64,000 nucleotides of DNA from Roseovarius autotrophicus (GCF_018069895.1 NZ_JAGQDH010000003.1:227519-291518); one strand, 5' to 3'. Counted from the stretch's first letter, positions 1 to 10,685 are shown. The notes: generated from the sequence alone by a model not told the origin. Translations and numbers: made by a program.

Positions 1-348
1 TTCCGGTCACAGGTCCAGACCGTGCGAACCCCGCGCGCCCTGGAATATGACGCGCTTGCCCGCGTCACACGCGGTCTCAGGAACGCGCCGGTCGACAGGC
101 CGGATGCCATCGGACGGCTTGCGGCTGCGGTGCACGCCAATCAGGAATTGTGGATTCTGTTCGCGGTCGATGTCGCCGATCCGCACAATCCTCTGCCCCT
201 GACCCTGCGCGCACAGATTCTGGAACTCGCGAGGTTCACGCGCGTGCACAGCCGGAGGATCCTGCTTGAGGGGGCCTCGGTTGAACCGCTCGTGGATATC
301 AACATGGCGCTGATGCGCGGACTTGCCGGACCAGGGAGAGAACAATGA
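1..348 (+). CDS. flaF: Flagellar biosynthesis regulator FlaF (5' end outside window)
   Basis: FlaF helps flagellin secretion and assembly in alphaproteobacteria and acts with FlbT on flagellin expression. The frame is open from base 1, and the residues before the first possible GTG (base 22) still fit the family, whose members begin about 15-20 residues before a conserved RTPR segment. The gene is therefore cut by the window edge. Visible family marks are RTPRALEYDAL near the left edge and a helical body with NQELWILFAVDV. The stop overlaps the flbT start as ATGA, so the two are translationally coupled. Flagellin (fliC) would be expected just upstream, outside the window. Confidence 0.9.
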   Translation, partial: FRSQVQTVRTPRALEYDALARVTRGLRNAPVDRPDAIGRLAAAVHANQELWILFAVDVADPHNPLPLTLRAQILELARFTRVHSRRILLEGASVEPLVDINMALMRGLAGPGREQ

Positions 349-752
349 GCGGACTCGTTCTCAAGCTTGGACCGAAAGAACGTGTGCTCGTGAACGGGGC
401 CGTGATCGAGAACGGCGATCGGCGCTCGCGCTTGTCGGTGATGACGCCGGACGCGCGCATTCTGCGGCTGAGGGATGCGATCCATCCGGACGATGCCACC
501 ACGCCCGTGAGGCGCGCCTGCTTTGCGGCGCAGCTTGTTCTTTCAGGCGATGTTTCCCCCGAGGACATGCGCCACCAGATGCTGCGCCGGATCGAGGAAC
601 TAAGTCAGGTTCTGCGCGATCCGGACAGCCGCGCGCTGCTTGTGCGGGCCAGCGACGCGTTGCTCGCGGACGAGCATTATGCCTGCCTCAAGGCTCTCCG
701 CGCGCTCCTGCCCAGAGAGGCGCGGCTGCTGGCCCATGGTGATCCGACATGA
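345..752 (+). CDS. flbT: Flagellar biosynthesis repressor FlbT
   Basis: FlbT is a small cytoplasmic protein that binds flagellin mRNA and controls its stability or translation in Caulobacter and relatives. The 135-residue product has the usual length and opens with the typical beta-rich stretch (LVLKLGPKERVLVNGAVIEN), followed by ARILRLRDAI and a helical C-terminal half. It starts in an ATGA overlap with flaF and ends in another ATGA overlap with the DUF1217 gene, so all three genes form one operon. The flaF-flbT order is standard for the order Rhodobacterales. Confidence 0.93.
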   Translation: MSGLVLKLGPKERVLVNGAVIENGDRRSRLSVMTPDARILRLRDAIHPDDATTPVRRACFAAQLVLSGDVSPEDMRHQMLRRIEELSQVLRDPDSRALLVRASDALLADEHYACLKALRALLPREARLLAHGDPT

Positions 753-1543
753 CCTTTTCCCCGATCATTCCTGTTGGTGGCCTCGTCGGTCTGACCCTCC
801 TGAACCGGACCCTGGCGCGGCAGACGGAGCTATTCAACCAATCCCCGACCCTGAGGCGCGATACCGAGTATTTCGAGCAGAACATAGCCGCCGTCCAGAC
901 CGTTGAGGATCTTGTATCGGACCGGCGGCTTCTTCGCGTGGCACTCGGGGCGTTCGGGCTTCAGGACGACATCGACAGCCGCGCCTTCATCGGCGCCATT
1001 CTCAAGCAAGGCACCGAGGCCCCGGACGCCCTTGCCAACCGGTTGGCGGATGACCGGTATCGCCGGTTCTCTGATGCCTTCGGTTTCTCCGGCTCGGCAC
1101 CTCCCCGAACCGGCGAGGAAGGTTTTGCCGCTTCCATCCTCGACAAGTTCAGGCGCCGGGAGTTCGAGACCGCGGTGGGGTTGCAGGACGAATCCCTCCG
1201 GCTTGCCCTCAATGCCGAACGCGAGCTTGCAGAGCTGGCCCTGGATGAGGGATCCGACAATGCGCTCTGGTTCCGGATTCTCGGAACCCCGCCGCTGCGG
1301 CGGGTATTCGAAGTGGCCCTGGGTCTGCCTCGGGGCTTTGGTCAGCTCGATATCGACCGCCAACTTGAGGAGTTCAAATCCCGTTCCGGCCGACAATTCG
1401 GAGCGGCCAGCCCGAAGGATTTTGCCCAGATCGACATCCGGGAGGCACTCTCGCGCCAGTTTCTGCTGCGCGAGCAGTTGTCGAGCGTCGGTTTCCAGTC
1501 GTCTCAGGCGATCGCCCTGAGCTTGTTGCAGAACGGACGTTAG
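749..1543 (+). CDS. DUF1217 family flagellar-cluster protein
   Basis: A 264-residue protein of the DUF1217 family, which is found almost only inside alphaproteobacterial flagellar clusters; its exact role is unknown. The N-terminal hydrophobic stretch (IIPVGGLVGLTLLNRTL) is followed by the family hallmark of a displaced or self-interacting helical region: YFEQNIAAVQTVEDLVSD, then a repeat of short acidic and hydrophobic helices ending near residue 260. It overlaps flbT by ATGA and is the last gene of the flagellar operon visible here. No signal peptide cleavage site or catalytic motif is seen. Family assignment is by recognition of these segments, not by search. Confidence 0.8.
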   Translation: MTFSPIIPVGGLVGLTLLNRTLARQTELFNQSPTLRRDTEYFEQNIAAVQTVEDLVSDRRLLRVALGAFGLQDDIDSRAFIGAILKQGTEAPDALANRLADDRYRRFSDAFGFSGSAPPRTGEEGFAASILDKFRRREFETAVGLQDESLRLALNAERELAELALDEGSDNALWFRILGTPPLRRVFEVALGLPRGFGQLDIDRQLEEFKSRSGRQFGAASPKDFAQIDIREALSRQFLLREQLSSVGFQSSQAIALSLLQNGR

Positions 1544-2031
1544 GCATGCGCAGCGGTGCGATCACCGATACCCGGCCGGGAACGAAGGGGCCCTGGATCA
1601 GCCCCGACAGGAGGGACGGGCCGCCCCGGACCGGGCATATGGATGCAAGCGGCGCGGTCGGTGTCACCAGAGACCTGCCGTGGCGGTGTGGCGAAGACGT
1701 GCGTCAGGCTTTCTGCTCTGCGACACGGTCATGGTCACCAGGCGCGCGCGCCAGAGCGGCGCCCTGCTCGCGGCTATCGGGGAGGGCAGAGATTTCCCAG
1801 AGAGCGCCGCGCGCTTGCAGACGCGCCAAGGGGCCCCTCGCCGCGCCGCTGACATGCGGTGGCGCCAAGAGGCCGCGGCGCGACAGACACGGCAGGGATG
1901 CGATCGGCCCGTCAAGCAGGCGCAGCACTTCGGCGATCGATGTGACTCCGAAAAAAATCGAAATGCCGGGGGAATTTTTCCGGCCGGACCAGGCATGGCG
2001 ACCCGCGCGTGGGCGCGCAGGGCACGGGCGT
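1544..2031. other. Low-information stretch between flagellar operon and rmuC
   Basis: A 488-base gap between two converging transcription units. No open frame here has a ribosome-binding site and family resemblance over its full length. The minus-strand part from about 1704 to 1966 resembles a broken Rrf2-type regulator and is listed separately. The short A-rich island at 1950-1980 is the only AT-rich patch. Confidence 0.6.
1704..1966 (-). pseudogene. Probable C-terminal relic of an Rrf2-family transcription regulator
   Basis: Read on the minus strand, codons at about 1946-1881 give VTSIAEVLRLLDGPIASLPC. This matches the segment of Rrf2 regulators that follows the winged helix and leads into the cysteine cluster (typical form: ITVAEVLRxLDGPIAPxxC). 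The preceding DNA-binding winged helix is absent, and the three-cysteine cluster that should follow is not legible. The frame then runs to 1704 without further resemblance, so a truncated, decayed gene is the simplest reading. No start codon or ribosome-binding site precedes it. The call rests on about 20 residues. Confidence 0.4.
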
Positions 2032-3207
2032 TCAGGGCTTTGGTTGATCCGGCAACCGGGGCAGCGGCGGCTCTGGTTCCGGGGCGAGTTCCTCGAAGTC
2101 GAAATTGTCCAGACGCCGCGCGCGGCGGCCGGCCTTGTCGGCGGAAATCCTGATATCCGAGATGTCCTTGGCCGCCTGATGGAAATGGCGGTCGAGGTTC
2201 TCGACCCGCGCGCCAAGCCGGTCCACATCGGCGAACAAGAGGCCCAGTTCGCGCCGGATCGCGCCCGCCTGTTCGCGCATCCTGGCATCCTTGAGGATTG
2301 CGCGCATGGTATTGAGCGTTGCCATGCAGGTGGTGGGCGAGACGATCCAGACGCGCGCGGCAAAGCCCTCGCGCACCACCTCGGGGAAATTGGCGTGCAA
2401 CTCGGCATAGACCGCCTCGGAGGGCAGGAACATGAGCGCGCCATCGGCGGTCTCGCCATCGAGGATGTATTTCTCGGAGATGTCCTTGATATGCTTGCGC
2501 ACGGAGGCGCGCAGGAAACGGGCGGCGGCGGCAAGGTCAGGCTCGGTGGCGGCGCGGCGCAGGGCCTCGTAGGCCTCCAGCGGGAACTTGCTGTCGATGC
2601 AGATCGGCCCCGGTGGATTGGGCAGGTGGATGAGGCAATCCGCGCGGCGGCCATTGGACAGCGTGGCCTGCAACGTGTAGCTGTCCGAGGGCAGCGCCTT
2701 GGTGACGATATCGGTCAACTGGATCTCGCCAAAGGCCCCGCGCGTCTGCTTGTTCGAGAGAATGTCCTGCAACGAGAGCACATCGCCCGAAAGTTTGGTG
2801 ATATTGTCCTGTGCCTTGTCGATGGTCTGCAGGCGCTGCTGCAATTCGCCAAGGCTCTGTGCCGTGCGGCGGGCAGAGCCTTGCAGGCTCTCGGTCATCT
2901 GGCTGCCGACCTCGGCGAGGCGTTTTTCCATCAGTTGCAGCATATGGGCCTGGCTCGCGGCCTGTGCCTCGGAGACATGGTTGAGCCCGCCGGCAAGCTG
3001 GTGCTGCCCGTCCGAGAGCCCCTGCACGCGCGCGCCAAGCTGCATCATCTGCTGCGCCAGCGGCTCGGCCAGACGCGCCGAGCGCGTGGCGGCGCGCAAG
3101 GCGGCGATGAGCAGGACGAGGATCAGCAAGAGCACGCCCGCCCCGATCAGCCCCGCAAGTGCAGCCGGATCGGCGGTGTCGAGAGAATAGGGACCGATCT
3201 GGATCAT
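2032..3207 (-). CDS. rmuC: DNA recombination protein RmuC
   Basis: RmuC proteins are membrane-anchored proteins with a nuclease-like fold that limit DNA rearrangement at inverted repeats. The 391-residue product has one N-terminal membrane helix (residues about 15-38), a long coiled-coil region (about 45-150), then the RmuC domain with [26 protein letters not shown] and [12 protein letters not shown]. The C-terminal tail is proline-rich. I start the gene at 3207 because this ATG forms an ATGA overlap with the mutL stop and directly precedes the membrane anchor; a longer frame upstream reads mutL antisense-like filler. mutL-rmuC coupling suggests a shared DNA-maintenance transcript. Confidence 0.93.
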   Translation of the reverse strand: MIQIGPYSLDTADPAALAGLIGAGVLLLILVLLIAALRAATRSARLAEPLAQQMMQLGARVQGLSDGQHQLAGGLNHVSEAQAASQAHMLQLMEKRLAEVGSQMTESLQGSARRTAQSLGELQQRLQTIDKAQDNITKLSGDVLSLQDILSNKQTRGAFGEIQLTDIVTKALPSDSYTLQATLSNGRRADCLIHLPNPPGPICIDSKFPLEAYEALRRAATEPDLAAAARFLRASVRKHIKDISEKYILDGETADGALMFLPSEAVYAELHANFPEVVREGFAARVWIVSPTTCMATLNTMRAILKDARMREQAGAIRRELGLLFADVDRLGARVENLDRHFHQAAKDISDIRISADKAGRRARRLDNFDFEELAPEPEPPLPRLPDQPKP

Positions 3208-5036
3208 GTGCGGCCGAACAATCGTTCGATATCCGACAGGCGCAGTTCCACATAGGTGGGCCGCCCGTGGTTGCACTGGCCGGAATTGGGTGTGCGCTCC
3301 ATCTCGCGCAGGAGTGCGTTCATCTCCTCGGCCGACATGCGGCGGCCCGAGCGGACCGAGCCGTGACAGGCCATGCGCGAGAGCACCGCATCGATCCGCG
3401 CGCGCAGCGTGCCGCTGTCGCCTGCGTCGCGCACCTCATCGAGGATGTCGCGCAAAAGCGCCGTTGCGTTGATCGGGCCAAGCAGCGCGGGCGTCTCGCG
3501 CACGGCAAGGCTGCCCGCGCCGAACGGCTCGATCACGAGGCCAAGTGTGGCCAGATCGGCGGCGTGGTCCATCAGGGCCGCGCAATCGGTCTCGGGCAGG
3601 TCCACGATTTCGGGGATGAGCAGGGCCTGCGCCGTGATGCCCGTGGCAGCCTCCGCCTTGAGCCGTTCATAGACGAGGCGTTCATGCGCGGCGTGCTGAT
3701 CGACGATGACCATGCCCGTTTCGGTCTGGGCGATGATGTAATTCTGATGCAGTTGTGCGCGCGCGGCCCCCAGCGGCAGGGCGGTGGCGGGGGGCTCCCC
3801 GGCCCCGTGCGGGGCCTCTTCGACGCGTCCGCTCCACGCTCCGGCCATCTCGGCGAAACCGGGGGATTGTGCCTGATAGGAGAGGCTGCGCGCCTGCGCC
3901 GAGGGGCGATCCATCTGGTAGGGCTGCGCCGGACCGGGGGCCCGGAACGCCCCGAGCGTGGCGCCGGCGACAGTCGAGGAGGCGCGGTGCCCGGCCTCGG
4001 CCAGCGCGTGGCGCAGGGCCGAGACGACGAGGCCGCGCGCCAGCCCCGGATCGCGGAACCGCACCTCGGATTTGGCCGGGTGCACGTTCACATCGACAAG
4101 ATGCGGATCGCAGTCGATGAAAAGCGCCGCCGCCGGGTGACGGTCGCGCGCGAGCACGTCCTGATAGGCGGCGCGCAGCGCGCCCGTCAGCATCCGGTCG
4201 CGCACGGGCCGCCCGTTGACGAAGAGATATTGCGCCACCGCCGCGCCGCGCGAATAGGTGGGCAGCGCCGCAAGCCCCGACAGGCGCACCCCCTCGCGCG
4301 TGGCGTCGATCCGCAGCGCATTGTCGGTGAACTCGCGCCCCATGATCCGCGCGAGGCGGTCCGAGAGCGCATCAAACAGATCGCCTGTCTCGGCCTCGGC
4401 GCGGAAGGTGACGCGCCCCTCGCCCCCGCCCGAGACATCGCGCAGCGTCACCGCCACGCGGGGTGCTGCCATGGCGAGGCGCTTGACGGTATCGGCGATG
4501 GCCTGCGTCTCGGCGCGGTCCGAGCGCAGGAACTTGAGCCGCGCTGGCGTGGCGTAGAAGAGGTCGCGCAGGGTGACTGTTGTGCCGGGCCCACGCGCCG
4601 CCGGTCTGACCGCCCCCATCTGCCCGCCGCTCACCGTGATTTCGGCCCCGTCCTGCCCCGGCACGCGCGCGGCGATGGTGAGCCGTCCGACCGCGCCGAG
4701 CGAGGGCAACGCCTCGCCCCGAAAGCCGAAGGAGCGGATGTTCAGAAGGTCCGAGCCGTCGATCTTCGAGGTGGCGTGACGCGCGAGCGCGAGGGCCAAG
4801 TCCTCGGGTGCGATGCCGCAGCCATCATCGCTCACCCGGATCAGCGTCTTGCCGCCATCGGCGACGGTGATCTCGATCTGTCGCGCGCCCGCGTCGAGCG
4901 CGTTTTCCATCAGTTCCTTGACGGCAGAGGCCGGACGCTCGACCACCTCGCCCGCCGCGATGCGGTTGATCGCGGCCTCGTCAAGCTGCCGGATGCGGGG
5001 CAGATCGGCGCTTATCTTGGGGGCGGGCGTGTTCAT
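3204..5036 (-). CDS. mutL: DNA mismatch repair endonuclease MutL
   Basis: MutL couples mismatch recognition by MutS to strand removal. The 610-residue protein has the GHKL ATPase motifs in order: [24 protein letters not shown] split around residue 30, DDGCGI, and GFRGEAL. The C-terminal domain carries [12 protein letters not shown], the metal-binding endonuclease motif DQHA(X)2E(X)4E, together with ACHGSV and QCNHGRPT. MutL with this motif nicks DNA itself, as expected for bacteria without MutH. The start at 5036 gives an N-terminus (MNTPAPK) close to the conserved first helix; the frame is open further upstream but without family resemblance. The gene is coupled to rmuC by ATGA. Confidence 0.97.
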   Translation of the reverse strand: MNTPAPKISADLPRIRQLDEAAINRIAAGEVVERPASAVKELMENALDAGARQIEITVADGGKTLIRVSDDGCGIAPEDLALALARHATSKIDGSDLLNIRSFGFRGEALPSLGAVGRLTIAARVPGQDGAEITVSGGQMGAVRPAARGPGTTVTLRDLFYATPARLKFLRSDRAETQAIADTVKRLAMAAPRVAVTLRDVSGGGEGRVTFRAEAETGDLFDALSDRLARIMGREFTDNALRIDATREGVRLSGLAALPTYSRGAAVAQYLFVNGRPVRDRMLTGALRAAYQDVLARDRHPAAALFIDCDPHLVDVNVHPAKSEVRFRDPGLARGLVVSALRHALAEAGHRASSTVAGATLGAFRAPGPAQPYQMDRPSAQARSLSYQAQSPGFAEMAGAWSGRVEEAPHGAGEPPATALPLGAARAQLHQNYIIAQTETGMVIVDQHAAHERLVYERLKAEAATGITAQALLIPEIVDLPETDCAALMDHAADLATLGLVIEPFGAGSLAVRETPALLGPINATALLRDILDEVRDAGDSGTLRARIDAVLSRMACHGSVRSGRRMSAEEMNALLREMERTPNSGQCNHGRPTYVELRLSDIERLFGRT

Positions 5037-5085
5037 GTCACAAGACTTAGCATGAAGCCGCGCGATTCTGAAAGCGTCCCCGCCA

Positions 5086-5114
5086 AGAAAAACCCCGGGC
5101 GCGGACGCCCGGGG
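5086..5114 (-). terminator. Rho-independent terminator of amtB
   Basis: Perfect 9-bp GC stem (5093-5101 with 5106-5114, loop CGGA). Read on the minus strand it is followed at once by five U residues (5092-5088). It lies 33 bases after the amtB stop and ends the glnK-amtB transcript before mutL. Confidence 0.85.
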
Positions 5115-5147
5115 CAAGCTCTCGAAGGGGTGATCGGGAGGAGGGAA

Positions 5148-6482
<1,335 letters not shown>

Positions 6483-6507
6483 GTCCTTGTCCTTTCGCTC
6501 GCGCATC

Positions 6508-6846
6508 TCAGAGCGCGTCGTCGTTGCTTTCGCCCGTGCGCACGCGCAGGGCCTGTTCGAGATCGAGCACGAAGATCTTGCCGTCGCCGATCTTGCCGGT
6601 GCGCGCGGCCCCGGCGATGGTCTCGACCACCTGATCGGCAAGCGGGTTGGTCACGGCCACTTCCAGCTTGACCTTGGGCACGAAGTTCACGGCGTATTCG
6701 GCCCCGCGATAGATCTCGGTATGGCCCGACTGCGCGCCGAAGCCCTTGATCTCGGTGACCATCATGCCGCGCACACCGATGCCGGTGAGCGCCTCGCGGA
6801 CCTCCTCGAGCTTGAATGGTTTGATCGTTGCGATGATGAGTTTCAC
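6508..6846 (-). CDS. glnK: Nitrogen regulatory P-II protein GlnK
   Basis: A trimeric P-II signal protein that binds ATP/ADP and 2-oxoglutarate and regulates AmtB and nitrogen control enzymes. Its 112 residues are the exact family length. Tyr51, the uridylylation site at the tip of the T-loop, is present in the context RGAEYAVNF. The B-loop (TGKIGDGKIF) and the C-terminal RTGE are intact. It precedes amtB by 25 bases on the same strand, which distinguishes it from glnB (normally beside glnA). Regulation by NtrBC is likely; a 7-bp inverted repeat at 6933-6956 lies upstream. Confidence 0.96.
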   Translation of the reverse strand: MKLIIATIKPFKLEEVREALTGIGVRGMMVTEIKGFGAQSGHTEIYRGAEYAVNFVPKVKLEVAVTNPLADQVVETIAGAARTGKIGDGKIFVLDLEQALRVRTGESNDDAL

Positions 6847-6932
6847 GTCTTCCCCTTTCCCTTGGCTGCACGTGAGACGTGCGCTTTGCCGATGCAGGAC
6901 AATCGCTTTGGGGCGATTGGGGAAGGGTGGTG

Positions 6933-6956
6933 CGTGCCATTTCCCGGTTTGGCACG
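6933..6956. promoter_or_regulatory. Inverted repeat upstream of glnK
   Basis: Arms CGTGCCA (6933-6939) and TGGCACG (6950-6956) are separated by 10 bases, about 90 bases before the glnK start. A second repeat, AATCGC/GCGATT (6901-6906, 6913-6918), lies between it and the gene. The bases resemble half-sites of NtrC operators, but the spacing differs from the enteric consensus. The 50 bases to the right (6960-7010) are strikingly AT-rich for this genome, as in a promoter region shared with the divergent penicillin-binding protein gene. Confidence 0.4.
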
Positions 6957-7097
6957 TCGTTATTGATTAATTTATAGGCATTAATATTTATTTGCTTAAT
7001 ATTCATTCATGATGGGGACATTGCGCCGCGACGGCGGGTCTCTACATTCGGGGCGTGGCGCGGTAGACTGCCACGAAATGGCAAGCCGGGCAGGGCA

Positions 7098-9233
7098 ATG
7101 GGCAATTCAGGACGACGCAAACCGCCACTGGTGGCGCCGAAACGCACAAACGCGGCAAAGCCCGCGCCGCGCAAGGCCAGGGGTCGCAAGCCGCGCCGCG
7201 CGGCGCGCTCGCGCAATCCGCTGGTGCGGTTCTTCGGGGCGATCCTGCGGTTTGTCTGGCGGATCGTCTGGGGGATCGGCTGGCGGGTGACGGCGGTGCT
7301 GGCGCTCGTTATCGGGCTGTCGGTGGCCTATATCTATGCGGGACTGCCCGAGTATCAGACGCTTATCGACGGGCGGGCGCGCGGCTCGGTCACGATCCTT
7401 GACCGCGACGGTGAGGTTTTCGCCTGGCGCGGCGATCAGTTCGGCGGCGTGGTGACGGCGGATACCGTCAGTCGGCATCTGAGAAACGCGGTGATCGCCA
7501 CCGAGGACCGCCGCTTTTATCGGCATCCCGGCATCGACCCGATCGGCATCACAAGCGCCATCCGCATCAACCTGCGCGAGGGGCGCGGGCCGCTGTCGGG
7601 CAATGGCGGCTCGACCATCACGCAGCAGACCGCCAAGCTCTTGTGTTTCGGGCAGGTCTATGACCCGGCGAAATGGGACAGCGAGGCGGCCTATGTGGCC
7701 TATTGCCGGCAGAGCTCACTTATCCGCAAGGGCCGCGAGGCGCTTTATGCGCTGGCGATGGAAGCGAAATATTCCAAGGATCAGATTCTCACGATCTATC
7801 TCAACCGCGCCTATCTGGGCGGCGGGGCCTATGGGGCCGAGGCTGCGGCGCAACGCTATTTCGGCAAGTCCGCGGCGAATCTGACGCCCGCGGAGGGGGC
7901 GATGATCGCGGGGCTTCTGACCGCGCCCTCCACGCTTGCGCCGACCGCGAATCTGGAGCGATCGCAGAACCGCGCGCGGATCGTTGTCGGGCTGATGCGG
8001 CGGCAGGGCTATCTGAGCGATACCGACGCCGCGGTGGCGCTGGCCAATCCAGCGGTCCTGTCAGAGGCGGCAGAGCGGCGCGCGGGCGGCTATTTCGCCG
8101 ATTGGGTCATGGCTTCGGGGCCGGAATTTCTGACGCGTGACACGACCGAGGATGTCATCATCCGCACCACTCTTGACCAGCGGATCCAGCGCGCGGCAGA
8201 AGAGGCGCTGCGCACGGTCTTTGACGAAAGGGTCAGCGAGGAATCAAAGGCGCAGGCCGCCATCGTTGTGATGAGTGCCGATGGTGCCGTGCGCGCCATG
8301 GTGGGCGGGCGCGCGACAAGGGTGGTGGGGGCCTTCAACCGCGCCACGCAGGCCAAACGGCAGACCGGATCGGCCTTCAAGCCTTTCGTCTTCGCGACGG
8401 CGCTGGAACTGGGCTACAGCCACGATTCCGTGGTGGTGGATGAGCCCTTTTGCCTGAATATCCCCGGTTCTGGCCGCTGGTGCCCGGAAAATTACACCCG
8501 CGATCACAAGGGCCGGGTGAGCCTGACACGGGCGCTGGCCGAATCGATCAACATTCCGGCGGTGAAGGTCTCGGAGAGCGTCGGGCGCGATCTGGTGCGC
8601 AAGGTCGCTGCCGATTTCGGCATCGAGAGCGATCTGGCCGATGGTCCGGCTCTGGCGCTCGGGGCCTCGGAAAGCACGCTGATCGAGATGACCGGCGCCT
8701 ATGCGGGCATCCTCAATGGCGGCTCGTCGGTGACGCCCTATGGCCTTAGCGAATTGCGGCTGATGGGCGAGGATGCGCCGCTCATGAACCGGCAGGGCGG
8801 CATCGGCGAGCGGGTGATCCGCGAGGAGGCGGCGCGCGAACTGATCTACATGATGTCCAAGGTGATCGAGAGCGGAACGGGCACGCGCGCACGCCTGCCG
8901 GGGCGCGAGGCGGCAGGCAAGACCGGCACCACACAGGCGGCGCGCGATGCGTGGTTTCTGGGCTTTACCGCCGATTATGTGGCGGGCGTATGGATGGGCT
9001 ATGACGACAACACGCCTCTCAAGGGGGTGACGGGGGGTGGCCTTCCGGCCGCGATCTGGCGCGAAACCATGGTGCGCGTCCATGAGGGGCTGGAGCCGCG
9101 ACCGCTGCCGATGCTGCGCCCGGCGCCGCGTCCGGAACCCGCACCCATGCCCGTGCCGCAGACGCAGCGCCGCGCGCCGGTGGCCAGCGGCAATCCGATC
9201 GAGAAACTCTTGCGCAGCATCTTCGGAAACTGA
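7098..9233 (+). CDS. Class A penicillin-binding protein (transglycosylase/transpeptidase)
   Basis: A bifunctional peptidoglycan synthase: glycan polymerisation and peptide cross-linking on the periplasmic face. The 711-residue protein has a very basic cytoplasmic N-terminus (residues 1-45), one membrane helix (about 60-82), a GT51 domain with ATEDRRFYRHPGID and GGSTITQQTAK, and a transpeptidase domain with active-site Ser425 in SAFK, then SINIPA (SxN) and AGKTGTT (KTG). The C-terminus is proline-rich and likely disordered. It is shorter than E. coli PBP1a and lacks the large OB insert, resembling the alphaproteobacterial PBP1A/PbpC-like form. It is a single-gene unit, divergent from glnK. Confidence 0.94.
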   Translation: MGNSGRRKPPLVAPKRTNAAKPAPRKARGRKPRRAARSRNPLVRFFGAILRFVWRIVWGIGWRVTAVLALVIGLSVAYIYAGLPEYQTLIDGRARGSVTILDRDGEVFAWRGDQFGGVVTADTVSRHLRNAVIATEDRRFYRHPGIDPIGITSAIRINLREGRGPLSGNGGSTITQQTAKLLCFGQVYDPAKWDSEAAYVAYCRQSSLIRKGREALYALAMEAKYSKDQILTIYLNRAYLGGGAYGAEAAAQRYFGKSAANLTPAEGAMIAGLLTAPSTLAPTANLERSQNRARIVVGLMRRQGYLSDTDAAVALANPAVLSEAAERRAGGYFADWVMASGPEFLTRDTTEDVIIRTTLDQRIQRAAEEALRTVFDERVSEESKAQAAIVVMSADGAVRAMVGGRATRVVGAFNRATQAKRQTGSAFKPFVFATALELGYSHDSVVVDEPFCLNIPGSGRWCPENYTRDHKGRVSLTRALAESINIPAVKVSESVGRDLVRKVAADFGIESDLADGPALALGASESTLIEMTGAYAGILNGGSSVTPYGLSELRLMGEDAPLMNRQGGIGERVIREEAARELIYMMSKVIESGTGTRARLPGREAAGKTGTTQAARDAWFLGFTADYVAGVWMGYDDNTPLKGVTGGGLPAAIWRETMVRVHEGLEPRPLPMLRPAPRPEPAPMPVPQTQRRAPVASGNPIEKLLRSIFGN

Positions 9234-9277
9234 AAACGGCACTCGTCAGGGTGGTGTTCGCGGGCCTGCCCGGGCGC

Positions 9278-9883
9278 TTAGCCGGCGCGCTTGAGATCCT
9301 CGATCAGCGCGTCGATATTGCCGTTGCGCCGGTCAAGCATGGCGCCAATCTCGGTGCGTTCGCTCAGCCGCAGGCTGATCCCCTCGATGATCATGTCGAA
9401 AAACAGATCCTTGCCCGAGCGGTCCGACACCAGAAAGCTGACCTCGAACGGCGATTGGCCGCGCAGATAGGCCATGGATTTGACCTCGTGCCAGGACTTG
9501 ACCTCGCGCACGCCCTTCACCTCGATGCGCCCGCCGACGAACTCGGTGAAACGCTTGCCGTATTTGCGCGCGACATAGCCACGGAACGCCTCGGTGAAGG
9601 CGCGCATCTGCGCCTGCGAGGCGCGGTTGGCATCGGCCCCGAGGGTAGAGCGGGCGATGATCGGCACATCGCCGTAACGGGTGAAGATCCGTTCGAAATC
9701 CGAGACCATGCGCGCGATCGGACGGCCCGAGGCGATCACCTCGTTGATATCGGACACGACCTGATCGACCAGCGCCCGCGCGCGCGCTTCGGTCAGGGCA
9801 AATGCGGGCCGCGTCAGCCCGGCAAGGCCGAGCACGACCAGCCCGGAGGCCATGAAGCTTCGGCGGCAAATGTCACTCGTCAT
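9278..9883 (-). CDS. mlaC: Phospholipid-binding protein MlaC / toluene-tolerance Ttg2D family
   Basis: A periplasmic lipid carrier that shuttles phospholipids between MlaA in the outer membrane and the MlaFEDB complex. The 201-residue protein begins with a twin-arginine-like leader (CRRSFMASGLVVLGLAGL) and cleaves near AFA. The mature part shows the family pattern: FRGYVARKYGKRF, then SPFEVSFLVSDRSGKDLFFD split across the beta sheet, and IIEGISL. It overlaps the end of mlaA by 11 bases, so it is translated from the same message. The MlaFED genes are not in this window, as is common in alphaproteobacteria. Confidence 0.9.
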   Translation of the reverse strand: MTSDICRRSFMASGLVVLGLAGLTRPAFALTEARARALVDQVVSDINEVIASGRPIARMVSDFERIFTRYGDVPIIARSTLGADANRASQAQMRAFTEAFRGYVARKYGKRFTEFVGGRIEVKGVREVKSWHEVKSMAYLRGQSPFEVSFLVSDRSGKDLFFDMIIEGISLRLSERTEIGAMLDRRNGNIDALIEDLKRAG

Positions 9884-10685
9884 ACGGATCCTCCAACGGG
9901 GTTACCGATGCCCCGGAGGACATGGTGTCATAGGGATCAGTATAGGTATCGCTCCCCGTTCCGCCAAGTTTGAAGCGGCGATTTTGCAGGAAGATCGAGC
10001 GCGATAGCGCGTAACTGTCTGCGCTTTCATAAAGAATTTGGTCGATCGTTTCCGAGAACCGATCCCGCCGTGACAGGCCCGAGGCGACGCCCGCCGCCGT
10101 CCCGGCGAGGTTCTCGGGAGAGTCGATCACATAGCTGAGCGGGTTGGTGAAGAGATCGAAGAACAACCCGTAAGTGTCGCGCGTGGTCGATGGGCCAAGC
10201 AGGGGCAGTTCGATAAAGGCCCCCTCTTTTGCCCCCCAGACATGCAGCGTCTGGCCGAAATCGGTGTTGGAGGCGGCGGCCATGCCCATTTCGCTTGCCG
10301 GATCGAAGAAGCCGCCAAGCCCCACGGTGGTGTTGACGACAAAGCGCGCCGTATCCTGAATGGCCGCGCGCATGTTGAGTTGCAGCACGTTATTCACCAC
10401 ATCGGCAGGCAGCGACAGGTTCTCGGCAAAGCGGATGATCACCGTCTCGATGTCGTCGGGCACGGCGGCGGCATAGGCGTGTGCCACGGGCCGCAAAAGC
10501 GAGCGGTCGAAGCCGCGGTTGAAGTCGTGCATCCGCCGGTTCTCGGCCTCGAACGGATCGAAGATGTCTCGGCTTGCCTCGTCAGGCTTGGCACAGGCCG
10601 ACAGGAAAAGCGCCGCAATCAGCGGCGCGGCACCCAGATAGCGACGGATCGAAGCAAAAGTCGTTGAATGCAAGGTCATATCCAC
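9873..10685 (-). CDS. mlaA: Outer-membrane lipid asymmetry lipoprotein MlaA (VacJ)
   Basis: MlaA removes misplaced phospholipids from the outer leaflet of the outer membrane and passes them to MlaC. The 270-residue precursor has a lipoprotein signal ending in LSAC (lipid-bearing Cys31). The mature protein carries the family landmarks DPFEAENRRMHDFNRGFD, NVLQLNMRAAIQDTARFVVN in part, GQTLHVWG and ELPLLGPSTTRD. A variable tail follows after residue 240. The promoter-proximal ATG pair (MDM) leaves a two-residue uncertainty in the start. It is the first gene of the mlaA-mlaC operon. Confidence 0.95.
   Translation of the reverse strand: MDMTLHSTTFASIRRYLGAAPLIAALFLSACAKPDEASRDIFDPFEAENRRMHDFNRGFDRSLLRPVAHAYAAAVPDDIETVIIRFAENLSLPADVVNNVLQLNMRAAIQDTARFVVNTTVGLGGFFDPASEMGMAAASNTDFGQTLHVWGAKEGAFIELPLLGPSTTRDTYGLFFDLFTNPLSYVIDSPENLAGTAAGVASGLSRRDRFSETIDQILYESADSYALSRSIFLQNRRFKLGGTGSDTYTDPYDTMSSGASVTPLEDPYDE

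Noticed and set aside
1664..1996. Minus-strand 110-codon frame as an intact gene
   Set aside because: The frame that resembles an Rrf2 protein is a different one, and this one has no start signal or recognisable domain.
6950..6966. TGGCAC considered as the -24 element of a sigma54 promoter
   Set aside because: The second element (TTGC at -12) is missing, and this orientation points away from glnK toward the PBP gene.
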